This document shows, in pieces, positions 53,865-63,963 of a stretch of 64,000 nucleotides of DNA. Origin of the DNA: Eublepharis macularius (Eukaryota > Chordata > Lepidosauria > Squamata > Eublepharidae); the NCBI RefSeq assembly GCF_028583425.1, contig NC_072796.1:129305464-129369463 (forward strand), in the 5' to 3' direction. Numbering within the stretch: the stretch's first letter is position 1; each line of letters begins with the position of its first letter. The notes beneath the pieces were generated by a model. It ran no database searches, was not told the DNA's origin, and saw only the letters and a list, made by a program, of their open reading frames with translations. A program made the position numbers and the translations under genes.

Positions 53865-54318
53865 TATATACCACCCTTCTGGAAAGATTAGTGCCCCACT
53901 CAGAGTGGTGAACAAAGTCAGTACTATTATTATCCCACAGTACCGCTACGGAGCTGAGGCTGAACAGAGCAGCTTACCCAAGGCCACCTGCAATAGTTCA
54001 TGGCAGTAGAGGGAGTTAAACCAGCAGAATGCTGATTCTCAACCCAACCACTTCACCACTATGCTGCTGCAGCTCTCAATGACAATAACAATGACAACAA
54101 CTGTGCTTATATACCACCCTTCAGGACAGATTAGCGCCACATTTAGAGTGGTGAACAAAGTCAGTGTTGTTATTTATCTCCACAATGCGGTCGGGAAGCT
54201 GGGGCTGAGAGCAATGGCTTACCCAAGATTACCTGCTGAGCTCATGGCAGTAGTGGGAGTTGAACCAGCAGAGTGCTGATTTGCAACCCTACCACATAAC
54301 CACGATGCTACAGCAGTT
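53865..54318 (-). repeat. two tandem copies of a tRNA-derived SINE
   Basis: Two ~215-240 bp units head to tail: each starts GTGCTTATATACCACCCTTC, passes AGAGTGGTGAACAAAGTCAG, and ends with GCAACCC/CAACCC plus AACCAC-ATGCT. Unit boundaries ~53865-54080 and ~54081-54318. On the complement each has a tRNA-like head. A separate subfamily from the GGTGTAGTGG SINEs. Confidence 0.65.
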
Positions 54319-54408
54319 CTCTATCAAACTATCTCCTCCTGTGGAGCTCTGGATCAAAGCACAGTTGCCATGACTGATGGGTTTCCAAAACAGCGAGCTC
54401 AGAATTAC

Positions 54409-54498
54409 CTCTGGATAGGAGCAAATGTCCGTAAAAGATGCCGAAGAATTGAAAGTCTGATTCTCAAAGGGCGTTCGTTTGTCGAAATCACACCAGAG
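54409..54498 (-). CDS. ADCY8: ADCY8 cassette exon (human-like exon 11), glycosylated extracellular loop
   Basis: The exon is exactly 90 bp (30 codons) and phase 0 at both ends, bounded by acceptor TTTGTTCACAG and donor GTAATT. It encodes [20 protein letters not shown] then [10 protein letters not shown]. Two N-linked glycosylation sequons, NQT and NSS, lie four residues apart. In mammals the AC8-B splice form lacks a 30-residue extracellular segment bearing two such sequons, and this exon has the same length, phase and content. Skipping it would join GAIINI directly to YFVFTG in frame. Whether it is skipped in this animal is inference. Confidence 0.95.
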
Positions 54499-54884
54499 CT
54501 GTGAACAAAGGGAAAAACGAATAAACCTAGTGACATTTAAACCACACTTAGGTGACACTAAATATATTTCACTGGCTTGTATCCAACCAGGAGCAAGCAC
54601 TGTAAAGAATGTGAAACTGGACTTTCCACCTCTCCTCTCCCACCACAACCCGCTGAGTCTGGTGAAATTTAACTCCTAGAAGGTCAGAGAGACTCATAAA
54701 CAGGATAGCGGAAATGTCTGAAATGGAAAGGGGAAATGTGCAAACATCACCCCATCAATGGCAGAGCACAACAGGATACAAACTGGGGTTTATATGTTTT
54801 GACCTATTAAATTTCATTCGGATGGACTCTTTCTCCACTTGACAAAGAAAACCCTTCCAAGTGGCTTACATCCATATAATAATT

Positions 54885-55070
54885 TCAGGCGAGTAGCCAT
54901 GTTGGTATGGAGTAGGAAAGCAAGATTTGAGTCCAGTAGCCCTTTAAAGACCAACATAATTTCCAGGCTACAAGCTTTTGAGAGTCAAAGTTATCTGACG
55001 AAGCTTCTTCTCAGCTGATACCCTGGAAATATTGTTAGTCTTGAAGCTACTACTGAACTCGAATCTTTTA
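54885..55070. repeat. palindromic-repeat family, two arms
   Basis: GAGTAGCCATGTTGGTATGG, TGAGTCCAGTAGCCCTTTAA and ACAAGCTTTTGAGAGTCAAA, then a shortened right arm with TACCCTGGAAATATTGTTAG and GAACTCGAATC. Confidence 0.6.
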
Positions 55071-55447
55071 AAAGATCACAATATAATAATTTAAAATCAT
55101 GCATAAATCACCTCAGAGGCTGCAAAAACTGATGCTGTAACCATCATTTAATGAACAATTTTAACAGATCTATATAAGGCCGGGCAGAACCAAGAACTAA
55201 AGACTTGAGAGTGCCAATTCATTCTTCACTTGAGGTTCTACTTTTGTCTACCGCTAGCCACAAGAGTATGGGTATACTCCATAAAGGACAGGGCTTTCTT
55301 TCAGCTCCAGGTTAAAATTTGAGTCATTTTCTGTCACTTTTATACATGCAGAGTATTGCTGCTTTATCTCTCCTTTTTTAAAAAAAAAATCTGTAAAGTT
55401 TTATTGCTATTTTGCCATGTTGCTGGGGTACTGCTTCTCATTGTAAT

Positions 55448-56036
55448 CAATGCAACCAGAAGAACCCAACTAGTCCTAAGAGACCCAAATAAATATGTAA
55501 TATACTTTTTATTTTTAACAAGTGCAAGTGCTGTATCTGCAAGGACTTATAACATTATATTACAACCATTTCAAACATTGCAGATTTTCCTGTATGTACC
55601 AATGCTATTAATATAGTGGTTCACAATCCATCTATTCATTCAAGAAGTCTATTTGAATCCTAGTATAAGGTAAGGATCCAGATTGCAGCTTGTTTTTCTT
55701 CTCCTTTACAGGCAGAACATTCCAGGAGGAAAGCAGAGGAGGCAAAATCTCCTGGGCAGTTGGCAACGGGTGCGCCACCCTTGGTTATATCCCGTTTTGC
55801 GTTGCTTTTTCAAGCTGAATTATTTACTGCATGTTCCTTCTTAACATAATCCTAACAAGCATTGGTGAGTATCTTCCTATGGTCATCAAACGGTTATTAC
55901 CGTTTGAAACGGTAATAACATAACGTTATAAGTCTTTGCACATACAGCAGTTTCACTTTTTTAAAAATTAAAAAAAACATATTACATATTTATTTGGGTC
56001 TCTTAGGACTAGTTGGATTCTTCTGGTTCTTCATTG
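55448..56036. mobile_element. foldback DNA element with ~130-bp inverted arms
   Basis: The left arm (55448-55576) contains CCCAACTAGTCCTAAGAGAC, CCAAATAAATATGTAATAT and CTGTATCTGCAAGGACTTAT. The right arm (55902-56036) holds their complements, including ATTACATATTTATTTGGGTC and TCTTAGGACTAGTTGG. Identity falls toward the loop. The 325-bp interior has no coding potential. Family not recognised. Confidence 0.65.
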
Positions 56037-56487
56037 TAAGTCAGTCAGTTCACTACTGCTATAATTTTAACATGTTATTGTCTCTGTTTATTTTATTGCT
56101 ACCGGATCCAGTTCAGATTTTATCCTTTGTGTTTTATTGTGCTTTTAAAAAGTTGTATGTGGGAATATTTTAGCCAAGACATATGGGACATAAACTTATT
56201 AAAAGAAGCAAACAAATAAATATTGTGGGGCTGATGGATTTCCCCCTTGGTCGATCTCAGGGGTGCCACCACCGAAAAAGTCCTGTACTGGGGAAGATAA
56301 TATCCCCCTACTAAAAAATTTGTCATCTAAAGCAGCATGTTTCCTAATGGTCTTAATTAATGGGTGCTGGGCAAAAGTACTATCTTGGATTTTACATTTA
56401 AAGGGTAAAAAAAAATGGCATCTTGAAAAAAGCCTAGAAACAGATAGGTAACTAGTTAAGTTTAGAGAATCAAAATTATATGAGTCC

Positions 56488-56692
56488 TACAGAGAGAAGT
56501 TAGCTGTGTTAGTCTGTAGTAGCAAAATAGTAAAAGAGTCCGGTAGCACCTTATATCTGGCTAGTTTTTTCATACCCTCCATGTGTCTGATGAAGAGAAC
56601 TGTGGCTCTCGAAAGCTTATGCTACAGTAAAGTTGGTTAGTCTTAAAGATGCTACTGGACTCTTTTACTATTTTGCTACAGAGAGAAGTCAT
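56488..56692. repeat. palindromic-repeat family, two arms
   Basis: GTGTTAGTCTGTAGTAGCAA and AAAGAGTCCGGTAGCACC on the left; GGCTCTCGAAAGCTTATGCT, TTAGTCTTAAAGATGCTAC and TGGACTCTTTTACTATTTTG on the right. The outer ends, CAGAGAGAAG, recur at both sides. Confidence 0.6.
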
Positions 56693-57288
56693 GCTGTTCT
56701 GGGTCAACTCAGGTGAACAAACTATCTTCAAAGGCAACCCCACATACAGAGTATTGCAATAGTTCTATTAAGAAGTTAAAAGGTGTACCCAGTTCTCCAG
56801 AAAAGTACACAGTGGATACATCAGCCAAGCGGAAACAACATCCCCCTGACCACTTCTAGCAACTGGGAATCAAAGCAATGTTGGGTCAGGGAGCATTTCG
56901 AAACCATGAACTTGCTACGAAATGTTGTGGTTCCATAAGGAACAGGCATATTCCCTGCATTTATATCATTTGGATTCAACAGATCATGACGTTAAAGGCG
57001 CAAGTAGAATATGCTCTGCACTAATTAAATGGGCATTTAGAAGCAGTACCATTTGGAATAATAGAATAATAAGCTGGCCATTTCATTAGGTAGCATTCAT
57101 GGTTCTCTGACTCTCTCTAAGACATAATTGAATGGTTTGTATTATTAGATCTTATATAATGATTTTCTAAGGATGCTTAATCTTGCAACCCTATGGCTTA
57201 GTCTTTTTAATAACTCTGTGATCATAGCAAATCATGGGACATTTATAAAACCCATGGAGGGCATTATCGATTTCTTACATGGCACTCG

Positions 57289-57720
57289 GAGTCTCTCCGC
57301 ATGAGATGCCTCGGCGCATATTCAAGTGTAGGGAGACACAATGTTAGCCAGGAAGTGTAGTTTAAAAAGACAGAGCCAGGGGAGATCGCTCCTCAGAGAG
57401 TTTGTTAATTTCGTCGTCACCTCCCCAAAGGATCTGTCAATTTCACCTCTCCAGTCTAAAACTGTGTGAGATCGCAACCAGAGGGCAGCGAAGAATGGAA
57501 ATGGGCTGTATCCGCCTTCTGGAGCTGGGCTTGGACCTGGAGAGGTTATAATCAGCTGAAGTTTCCCTTCTGACATTTTACAACCCCTTCACACAGCTCT
57601 AGTGTATAGCAACGCCTTTGTTCCGCTGCCGGTACTGTCTTTTAAAACTACACTTCCTGGCTAACATTCCATCTCCCTACACGTGTTCTTCATGTGTCAG
57701 ATGTCTCATGGGAGAGACTC
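57289..57720. mobile_element. foldback DNA element with ~95-bp terminal inverted repeats
   Basis: The left arm GAGTCTCTCCGCATGAGATG...GTGTAGGGAGACACAATGTT...AGGAAGTGTAGTTTAAAAAG (57289-57373) is mirrored by CTTTTAAAACTACACTTCCT...CATGGGAGAGACTC (57637-57720). The ~260-bp interior is unique here. The boundaries are the last paired bases; no clear duplication. Superfamily not assigned. Confidence 0.7.
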
Positions 57721-58205
57721 AAATTGGAGAGTGTGCTGCATATCATCGCCAGGTTGTAGCTCTCTCACCAATTCAAAATAGGTAAACCAAAATTCTGAAC
57801 CAAGCCATAAAGTATGGCTCAAAAAATCCACACAATGGGACAAGACACAGAAAGAGGATTTTTTTTAAATAAAAAAAAGCCAGTGGGCATCCCCAAGCTC
57901 TCAGAAATGTATGAAATGTAAATAACATAAAATAATCCATAGATCAATCTAAGGCAGCTTCGTATGTTCTGTACTTTATGATATATGTAGCTTTAATTTA
58001 GCTATCCTCAAGGGTTTTTTAAAATAGAATCAAAACACAAGCTTCTTATTGAAGCCTATTTTAATTATGAATCAAGGGCACTTTAAACACTGCCCTCCCT
58101 CGACATCTCATTCAGTAAAGGGCAGTGTGCGAACGTATGTAGTAGCAGGCACAGCCAAGCTCCTCGGGGAATGATGCAGAGGCTTAGAGGTATAGGAATG
58201 AAGGG

Positions 58206-59090
58206 AAGTGCACTGTAATAAGTTTCATTTCCCATCTACCCTGGGGAGGTTGCCAGTGGAGTACTGGATCAGATTCAAGGTTCTGGTCCCAGTCCACAAA
58301 GCCCTATGCGGACTGGGACCAGCATATCTGCGGGACTGCCTCTCCCTATATATTCCACAGAGGATGCTCAGGAGAGAAACAGTTGTTGGTGGTCCCTGGC
58401 CCCAGGGAGGCCCACCTAGCCTCCACCAGACCTCCGACCTGGTGGAACTCTCTGTCTATGGAGACTCTCTGTCTATGGAGACCAGGGCCTGGCCAGATTT
58501 GTTATCCTTTCACTGGGCCTGTAAGACAGAGAGCAGAACCACAAGTGACAAAAGGCACAGATTGGACACTTGTCTGCTTCCCTCAAGTTTTGATGGGAAA
58601 TGTAGGCGTCCTGGTCTCGCAGCTTGGCTCTCTGACTGCTGTCCAATGGACTTTTCAACTGTCACTTGTCCAACATTCCGCCAAGCTGCCTACATTTCCC
58701 ATCAAAACTTGAGGGAAGCAGACAAGTGTCCAATCTGTGCCTTTTGTCACTTGTGGTTCTGCTCAGAGATGTTCCGCCAGGTGTGCGGTTGAGGCTGGGC
58801 CAGGCCTCAACCAGCCTGGCAGGGAGGAAAGAGAACATTCAGAACCCTCCCAGTTAGGTTGTCCATCATCCTGTTTCCACATTGGTTAATATTGCCATCT
58901 GTTGCCATCTGTTTTAATTAATTGTCTGTAATGTTGATTGAATTTAAACGTTTTAAATTGTTTTTATGGAAATGTGGTATTTATTGTGGCTTTTAAATGG
59001 TGTGATCTGCCCTGAGCTTGCTTGCGGGGAGGGCAGAATAAAAATCTAAAATAAGTAAGTAAGTAAGCGAGTAAGCAAATAAGCAAGCAA
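58206..59090 (+). repeat. L2-like LINE 3-prime part, split by a palindromic element
   Basis: Encodes GRLPVEYWIRFKVLVPVHKA, LCGLGPAYLRDCLSLYIPQR and METRAWPDLLSFHWACKTE, the C-terminal RT region. It is interrupted at 58531-58764 and ends CCCTGAGCTTGCTTGCGGGG with a (TAAG)n tail at 59055-59090. No complete ORF. Confidence 0.75.
58531..58764. mobile_element. complete palindromic element, TSD AGA, inside an L2-like LINE
   Basis: 234 bp from GAGCAGAACCACAAGTGAC to GTCACTTGTGGTTCTGCTC, with ~95-bp arms (GATTGGACACTTGTCTGCTT, TCAAGTTTTGATGGGAAATG). Flanked by AGA at 58528-58530 and 58765-58767. It interrupts the C-terminal RT-like frame of a LINE fragment (58206-59070). Confidence 0.82.
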
Positions 59091-59285
59091 GTGTCCCGCT
59101 CCTTGAATGTTAATGGAGCAGGGCACCTGGAGTTTTATTGTATGAACTGAGTTTTATCATTGCATGATGTGTTTTATGTATGTTTTTAATGTGTTTTAAG
59201 CTGGTTGTTACTCCGCTCTGAGCCTGCCATGGGGAGAGCGGACAAAAACATCAAACAAATGAAAATGAATGAATAAAATGGAAAT
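59091..59285 (+). repeat. second L2-like LINE tail
   Basis: GTTACTCCGCTCTGAGCCTG, CCATGGGGAGAGCGGACAAA and a (GAAT)-type end, directly after the previous tail. Confidence 0.5.
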
Positions 59286-59439
59286 CTGTGGCAGTCAAGG
59301 ACAAAATCAGGAGGAGGGCCGCCTTCCCCAGTCACCAAAAGAATTTGCAGATAGGCCCTCCCAGTAGGCAGTTAACGAATTAAGTGCAAGATGGGGAAAA
59401 CATAATGCTCGCTAGGCACGTTACAAGGCATTTATGTTT

Positions 59440-59760
59440 TAGGTGGGTAGCTGTGTTAGTCTTCAGTAGAACAGCAGGATTTGAGTCCAGTGGCCCCTCA
59501 AGGCCAAGCTAGCAGTGATGAATTACACTTGAATGACAAGTGAACAGACTCACGTGTATTCCTCCCTGTTCACTTGCACTCCACTTGCACTCCACTCGGT
59601 CACGTGATCAAGTGAAGTGCAAGTGAACAGGGAGGAATACATGTGAGACTGTTCATTTGCTATTCAAGTGTAATTCGTCACTTCTAGCTTGGCCCTAGGA
59701 GACCAACAGGATTTTCAGAGTGTAAGCTTTTGAGAATCAGAGCTCCCTTCAGACACTAAT
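59440..59760. repeat. palindromic-repeat family, single arm split by a MITE
   Basis: GTGGGTAGCTGTGTTAGTCT and TTGAGTCCAGTGGCCC lie before, and GAGACCAACAGGATTTTCAG and GTGTAAGCTTTTGAGAATCA after, the MITE at 59501-59695. The repeat is therefore older than the MITE. Confidence 0.6.
59501..59695. mobile_element. longer palindromic MITE of the GGGCCAAGCTA family
   Basis: About 195 bp from AGGCCAAGCTAGCAGTGATG to CACTTCTAGCTTGGCC. It has nested symmetry: CAGGGAGGAATAC and GTATTCCTCCCTG, and repeated CACTTGCACTC. It interrupts an older palindromic repeat (59440-59760). The flanking duplication is unclear. Confidence 0.75.
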
Positions 59761-59805
59761 AGATTTCCACGCCATGTGGCTGAATGTGGTGCCTTCCATG
59801 AAGAT

Positions 59806-60795
59806 AGTTTAGGTGAGTAGCAGTGTTGGTCTGCAATAAAACAGCAGGATTAGAGACTAGAGATGGCCACGAACAGAAAAAAACCTGAACATGATGTTTG
59901 TTGTTCACTGCCATCCACGAACAGGGACTGACGAACAACCAAAAACATGGCCCTGTTCACAAACATGTTCATGGTTGGCTGTTCATGGGGGCCAGCAGGC
60001 TCTTCTCCAGCCATCATCCAAGTCAAGATCCCTACTGCACCATTCCCAGAAACCTGACCTGAGCAGGCACCAGGGTACCAATAATAAATAATAGTTTGGC
60101 CCAGAGCCTGGCAGCAGCCCTGGAACTTGAAGGGGTAGATCCCTATCCCACCACACACAAAGTAAATTGAAGCTCCAATGCACTCTCCCTGTCTCTCTCT
60201 CAAAATGCCAACAGCAACTGTCTCTCCCTCACTGTCTGTGAAACCAGAGCTGGGAGCCCCCCTCCCCCTTGCTCTTTGCTTCCTTGTAACAAATTTGGAG
60301 CTCCACACTTGAAAGGAAGACCTGCCTATCAAGCTAAATTCGGCTTAGATTGGGGTTTCCAAAGCAACAGCAGGAGTTCAGACAGAGTTCAGACAATCCC
60401 TGCCTAAGTTGCCAAGGGAATTGATTACAGGTGCCAGACTGTCTGGCTTGACAAACAGCAATGAATGAGGCTTGCAACGACCACCTGTTCGTTTAGAATG
60501 GGGCCTCACGAACAGCTTGTTCACGAACAGCAGATCGAACTGTTCGTGGGGTTTTTTAAAGTTCGTTTTGCTGTTTGTGCCCATCTCTATTAGAGATCGG
60601 CAAGGTTTTCAGTGTAAGCTTTTGAGAGTCAAGGCTAATTTCTTCAGACACCTAAAGAAGGGAGCACTGACTCTCGAAAGCTTACACACTGAAAATCTTG
60701 TTGGTGTCGGAAGAAGGGAGCTCTGCCTCTTGAAAACTTACGCTCTGAAAATCTCGCTGGGCTCTAAGGTGCCACTTGACTCAAAGCTTGTATGG
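59806..60795. repeat. palindromic-repeat family, two arms split by hAT copy 4
   Basis: The left arm starts TTTAGGTGAGTAGCAGTGTT and is interrupted by the hAT insertion (59858-60589). It resumes with AAGGTTTTCAGTGTAAGCTT, and the inverted arm follows (GACTCTCGAAAGCTTACACA, AATCTTGTTGGTGTC) with a further partial duplicate of that arm to ~60785. Confidence 0.6.
59858..60589. mobile_element. non-autonomous hAT element, copy 4 (TSD TTAGAGAC/T)
   Basis: 732 bp with termini TAGAGATGGCCACGAAC and GTTTGTGCCCATCTCTA. Flanks TTAGAGAC (59850-59857) and TTAGAGAT (60590-60597) differ at one base. It interrupts an older palindromic repeat (GTAGCAGTGTTGGTCTGCA before it; AGTGTAAGCTTTTGAGAGTC after it), so it is the younger of the two. 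Confidence 0.88.
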
Positions 60796-60889
60796 TTAGA
60801 GGCTGGAAGGCAGGGGGAAAAGGCATGTGGGTGGATTCCAAACTGGCTCGCACTGGTTCGCACAACAAGTAGTTTGACTTATGGACCTC

Positions 60890-61095
60890 GCTTAGACAAA
60901 TTTATGCAGGATAGTCCTGCTACTGACATGACAGCCAAATGGGATCTCAGAGTTCAGAGACGGAATGCCTGTGTTTGCCAGATGCTCAGGCGAGGAAAGC
61001 TATGAGCCCTGCTGTTCAGCTTCTCTGTGGCACTGTTGAATATAGGATACCAGAGCAGACAGACTATTGGTTTCATCCAGCACTGCTGATTTTAT
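60890..61095 (+). repeat. CR1-like 3-prime end, diverged
   Basis: AGACAGACTATTGGTTTCAT, CCAGCACTGCTGATTTTATA and TTCTGATG resemble the 28815 copy. Weak. Confidence 0.3.
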
Positions 61096-61836
61096 ATTCT
61101 GATGACAGTTTCGGAGGTTTGCTTTGCGGATGAATATGGGTCATTGTAAGTGAAAACTACCTGCAGACAGCAGTGCTGGAAATCTCTATCAGCACAAGGT
61201 AAAGTTGTTGCTAGGTGGGCTGGAAATTCCCTTTGGAGCCAGAATAAGGATCAGTGAGGAGCAGATCGTCCTACACAATCACATGATCAGGGCAACACCT
61301 AATACGGCTCCCTGAAGCAAAGCCGAGTTTTGAATTACAGAATTCTGAAGCTTCCCAATAACAGAGTTTGAGGCAGTACAGACTTCCTGATCCTCTGGAT
61401 ACAAGTGTTTAGACATCAGAGACATAAGAACATTGCAAGGAAAGAGGGCCTTCCAATAATTTAATCCGTTTTGGATTTTATTTATACCAGCCTGTGAGAA
61501 ATCATATCATCACAGTCGGCTTGAAAGCAAGCGGCAGGCTGAATGTAAAAAAGCCACCCTGGATTTCTTTTTAAAATAGATAATCTTCACAAGAGACAAA
61601 TCTGCCTACAGTTGATCTCAAAACACCTTCAACAGCAGATTGAATTCCCTGATGCTTGACAGTTTTGACTCCCCCCCGCCATTTAAATCCTCCTCGATTC
61701 ATAAATACATTTGTTCTCAGCTTCTGTTGCTGCGAAAACTACCCGTCTCAATAATTCATACATCCTTTTTCTCTCCCTTCCCACCCACTCTCTGCCCATC
61801 GGCACACGGAGACTGACTGTTCTCTTGGATGCTTAC
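61096..61836. other. ADCY8 intron, no recognised feature
   Basis: Single-copy-looking sequence just downstream of the most upstream exon placed. Confidence 0.35.
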
Positions 61837-62038
61837 AATATTGATGATGGCTCCCAGGAAATTAATCATAATAGAGGCAAAGATGACGACGTTTCGGGCC
61901 AAGTAGGTCTCATTAATCCAGCAGCAAGTTTTCCGGAGCACGAGGGGTAAACATTTATAATCCTCGGCGGTGGTGATTAGCACAAGAGCCGAATGCAGCA
62001 TAATCAGGATGGAAAATTGAATGACCATTGGAATCATC
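61837..62038 (-). CDS. ADCY8: ADCY8 coding exon (human-like exon 10), membrane domain M2
   Basis: This 202-bp exon follows acceptor CCCCCAACAG and ends at donor GTAAGC. Its first base completes a codon split with the upstream exon; 67 codons follow, ending in phase 0. It encodes two hydrophobic segments, [18 protein letters not shown] and [18 protein letters not shown], interpreted as helices of the second membrane cassette. Between them is the charged, cysteine-containing stretch [19 protein letters not shown] followed by INETYLARN. This matches the AC8 M2 region closely and is not shared in detail by other adenylyl cyclases. It is the most upstream ADCY8 exon I can place. Confidence 0.94.
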
Positions 62039-62380
62039 CTGTTGGGGGTAAAAAAGTTGTATGTGTGCATTAAAATGTTTATGCATTAAAAACAAGACAA
62101 CCAGGAAGGGGCATTATGAAGAATCATCGGACTTTTTGGGAACCAAGGAGGATCCTAAATGAAAAATAGATTTGATTGACAATGCAATATGAAACTTGTG
62201 GGAGCAGACTAGCATGCCACTCAACTGAACAGTCCAATATGCTTAGCTTTTCAGACTTTAATATGCATCTAATTTTTTGGTTGCTCAGGCAAGCTGTGAC
62301 ACTCTACAAGAAACATATCTGTCCAAATCAGACAGAAGAAAAATGTCTTTCTCCACTACAGGAAAATAATTTATACCTTT

Positions 62381-62432
62381 CATTCATTCATTCATTCATT
62401 CATTCATTCATTCATTCATTCATTCATTCATT
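62381..62432. repeat. (ATTC)n microsatellite
   Basis: Thirteen CATT units forming the tail of the minus-strand LINE at 62433-62945. Confidence 0.95.
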
Positions 62433-62945
62433 GGACTTACTATCTGCCCTCCCCATGAATAGGCTAAGAGCGGATTACAGTGTAAATAAATAAATTACAA
62501 TTAAAGCAACATTAAAATCAGAAAACACAATAACAAAAGTGGGTGGTGAACCACTTGGCTCAACCTCCAACCAAAAACATTCCAAGAGGGGGAACGGGCA
62601 GAATATATTAATATTTCAATGGAAACTGGGGTGAGGGGTTTTTTGATCCCCCCCTCCAGGAGACCAGCAAGGAAGCCCGTCTGTACCTCAGCTCCAGCCA
62701 TAGGCCTGGCGGAACATCCCATCTTGCAGGCCCGGTGGAAAGATAGTAAATTCTGCTGGGCCCTTGTTTCAGCAGAAAGAGCGTTCCACAGGTTGGTGCC
62801 AGGACCAAAAAGGCCCTGGACAAAGCCAGGCAAGTGTCCTTGGGCCAGGGACCACCAGCAGCTGTTTGTCGGATGAACGGAGCTCCCTCCAGGGAACATA
62901 TGGTAAGAGACGGTCCCACAAATATGCTCATCCCAGTCTGCTAAG
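62433..62945 (-). repeat. L2-like LINE 3-prime fragment
   Basis: The complement encodes LEGAPFIRQTAAGGPWPKDT, then RAFLVLAPTCGTLF and STGPARW; the tail TATCTGCCCTCCCCATGAAT precedes an (ATTC)n microsatellite at 62381-62432. Confidence 0.65.
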
Positions 62946-63477
62946 AGTGTTATGGGTTAAAATCTAAACCTTGAACCTTTTAAATTATCAGCAAGAAATT
63001 TGTTTCTGGGCTCTAAGTACAAAGGGCAAAATAGAAAATAATGTGGAAGATCTTCTTGGACCAAGACTCCACAGAGGCGCAGATGTGTAGCAGTTGGTGT
63101 TTGTGTGTAATAAACCCTCTAGAACAATGGAAGGCATACAGTTTACAGTTATGTTCAATACTAAAACAATTGTGTTATAACATTTTTGTGGGGGGTCATT
63201 TTATGTTCAGGGATATCTTCTGTTCAAGTGAATAGGGTACGCATGCCCCTCCTATATTTTCTCAAAAGAAGTTTCTGTCCCCCACTCCACGCCCCCCATA
63301 AGATGGTGCAAACTGCCACTTCCAGATCTCGGGCGTTTTCAATGAGAGTTCTGAACTTTGGAGAATTTCAGGATAGTCCACCTGAGACTATTCGCTTTAC
63401 CCCTGCTCTCTAATATATCAGAGGAGCCATCCTCAAACAGCTGTATTTGAGACATTGTATGCCATAACCCGCCCCCC
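62946..63477. other. ADCY8 intron, no recognised feature
   Basis: No repeat or exon identified. Confidence 0.35.
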
Positions 63478-63530
63478 CCCATGGGTTGCCATAACTCAGT
63501 TATGACCTGAGGACATTCTCCACCACCACA
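63478..63530 (+). repeat. 5S-type SINE tail fragment
   Basis: CATGGGTTGCCATAACTCAG and TTATGACCTGAGGACATTCT, then CCACCACC; matches only the tail of the copy at 8588. Confidence 0.4.
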
Positions 63531-63699
63531 GAATGCAAAGTGACTGAATAAAAGTTTAGGGACCTTCAGGCACCTTTGGTTGAGGCCAGCATGAGATCCT
63601 CACTAAGTGTGGGATTATATAGTGTCCACCGGCCGGCTGCCCAACATATGGGTACAGCATGGGGCTATATAATGCCCATTCATTGCTGACCCACGTATG

Positions 63700-63903
63700 A
63701 GTTGCAGTACATTATCTGTCCGCTTCCCTCCTCCTGTATGTTGATGGTCAGGAATCTGGAATTGACCCCATCTTGGAACAGTTATTATCTGTTTGTTGTT
63801 TTTATGATGAACTGTTGTTTTATGGTTTTAATATTTGTATTACATTTTTATAATCTGTTGTACCTTGCCCTGAGCCCGCTTGCAGGAAGGGCGAGTTAGA
63901 AAT

Positions 63904-63963
<60 letters not shown>
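63700..63963 (+). repeat. L2-like LINE tail with (AAT)n
   Basis: TGTACCTTGCCCTGAGCCCG, CTTGCAGGAAGGGCGAGTTA and GAAATGTTAAT, then ~19 AAT units at the window edge. Confidence 0.65.

Larger units (their letters stand above)
10466..62038 (-). other. ADCY8: ADCY8 gene, 3-prime half (nine coding exons and introns)
   Basis: Nine minus-strand exons with canonical splice sites join in one frame (1549 nt: 515 full codons, one leading base of a split codon, and a stop). The product is recognised as adenylyl cyclase 8, a plasma-membrane enzyme that makes cAMP and pyrophosphate from ATP and is stimulated by Ca2+/calmodulin, mainly in neurons. The window carries the second six-helix membrane domain, the C2 half of the catalytic core and the regulatory C-terminus. 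The first membrane domain and C1 must lie beyond base 64000. Intron lengths in transcription order are about 7.3, 3.7, 3.3, 16.1, 3.5, 9.4, 4.5 and 2.2 kb. Exon numbers 10-18 are inferred from the human gene. Confidence 0.96.

Noticed and set aside
58208-58792. A 194-codon coding gene
   Set aside because: It is the C-terminal RT region of an L2-like LINE read through an inserted palindromic element; 5-prime truncated.
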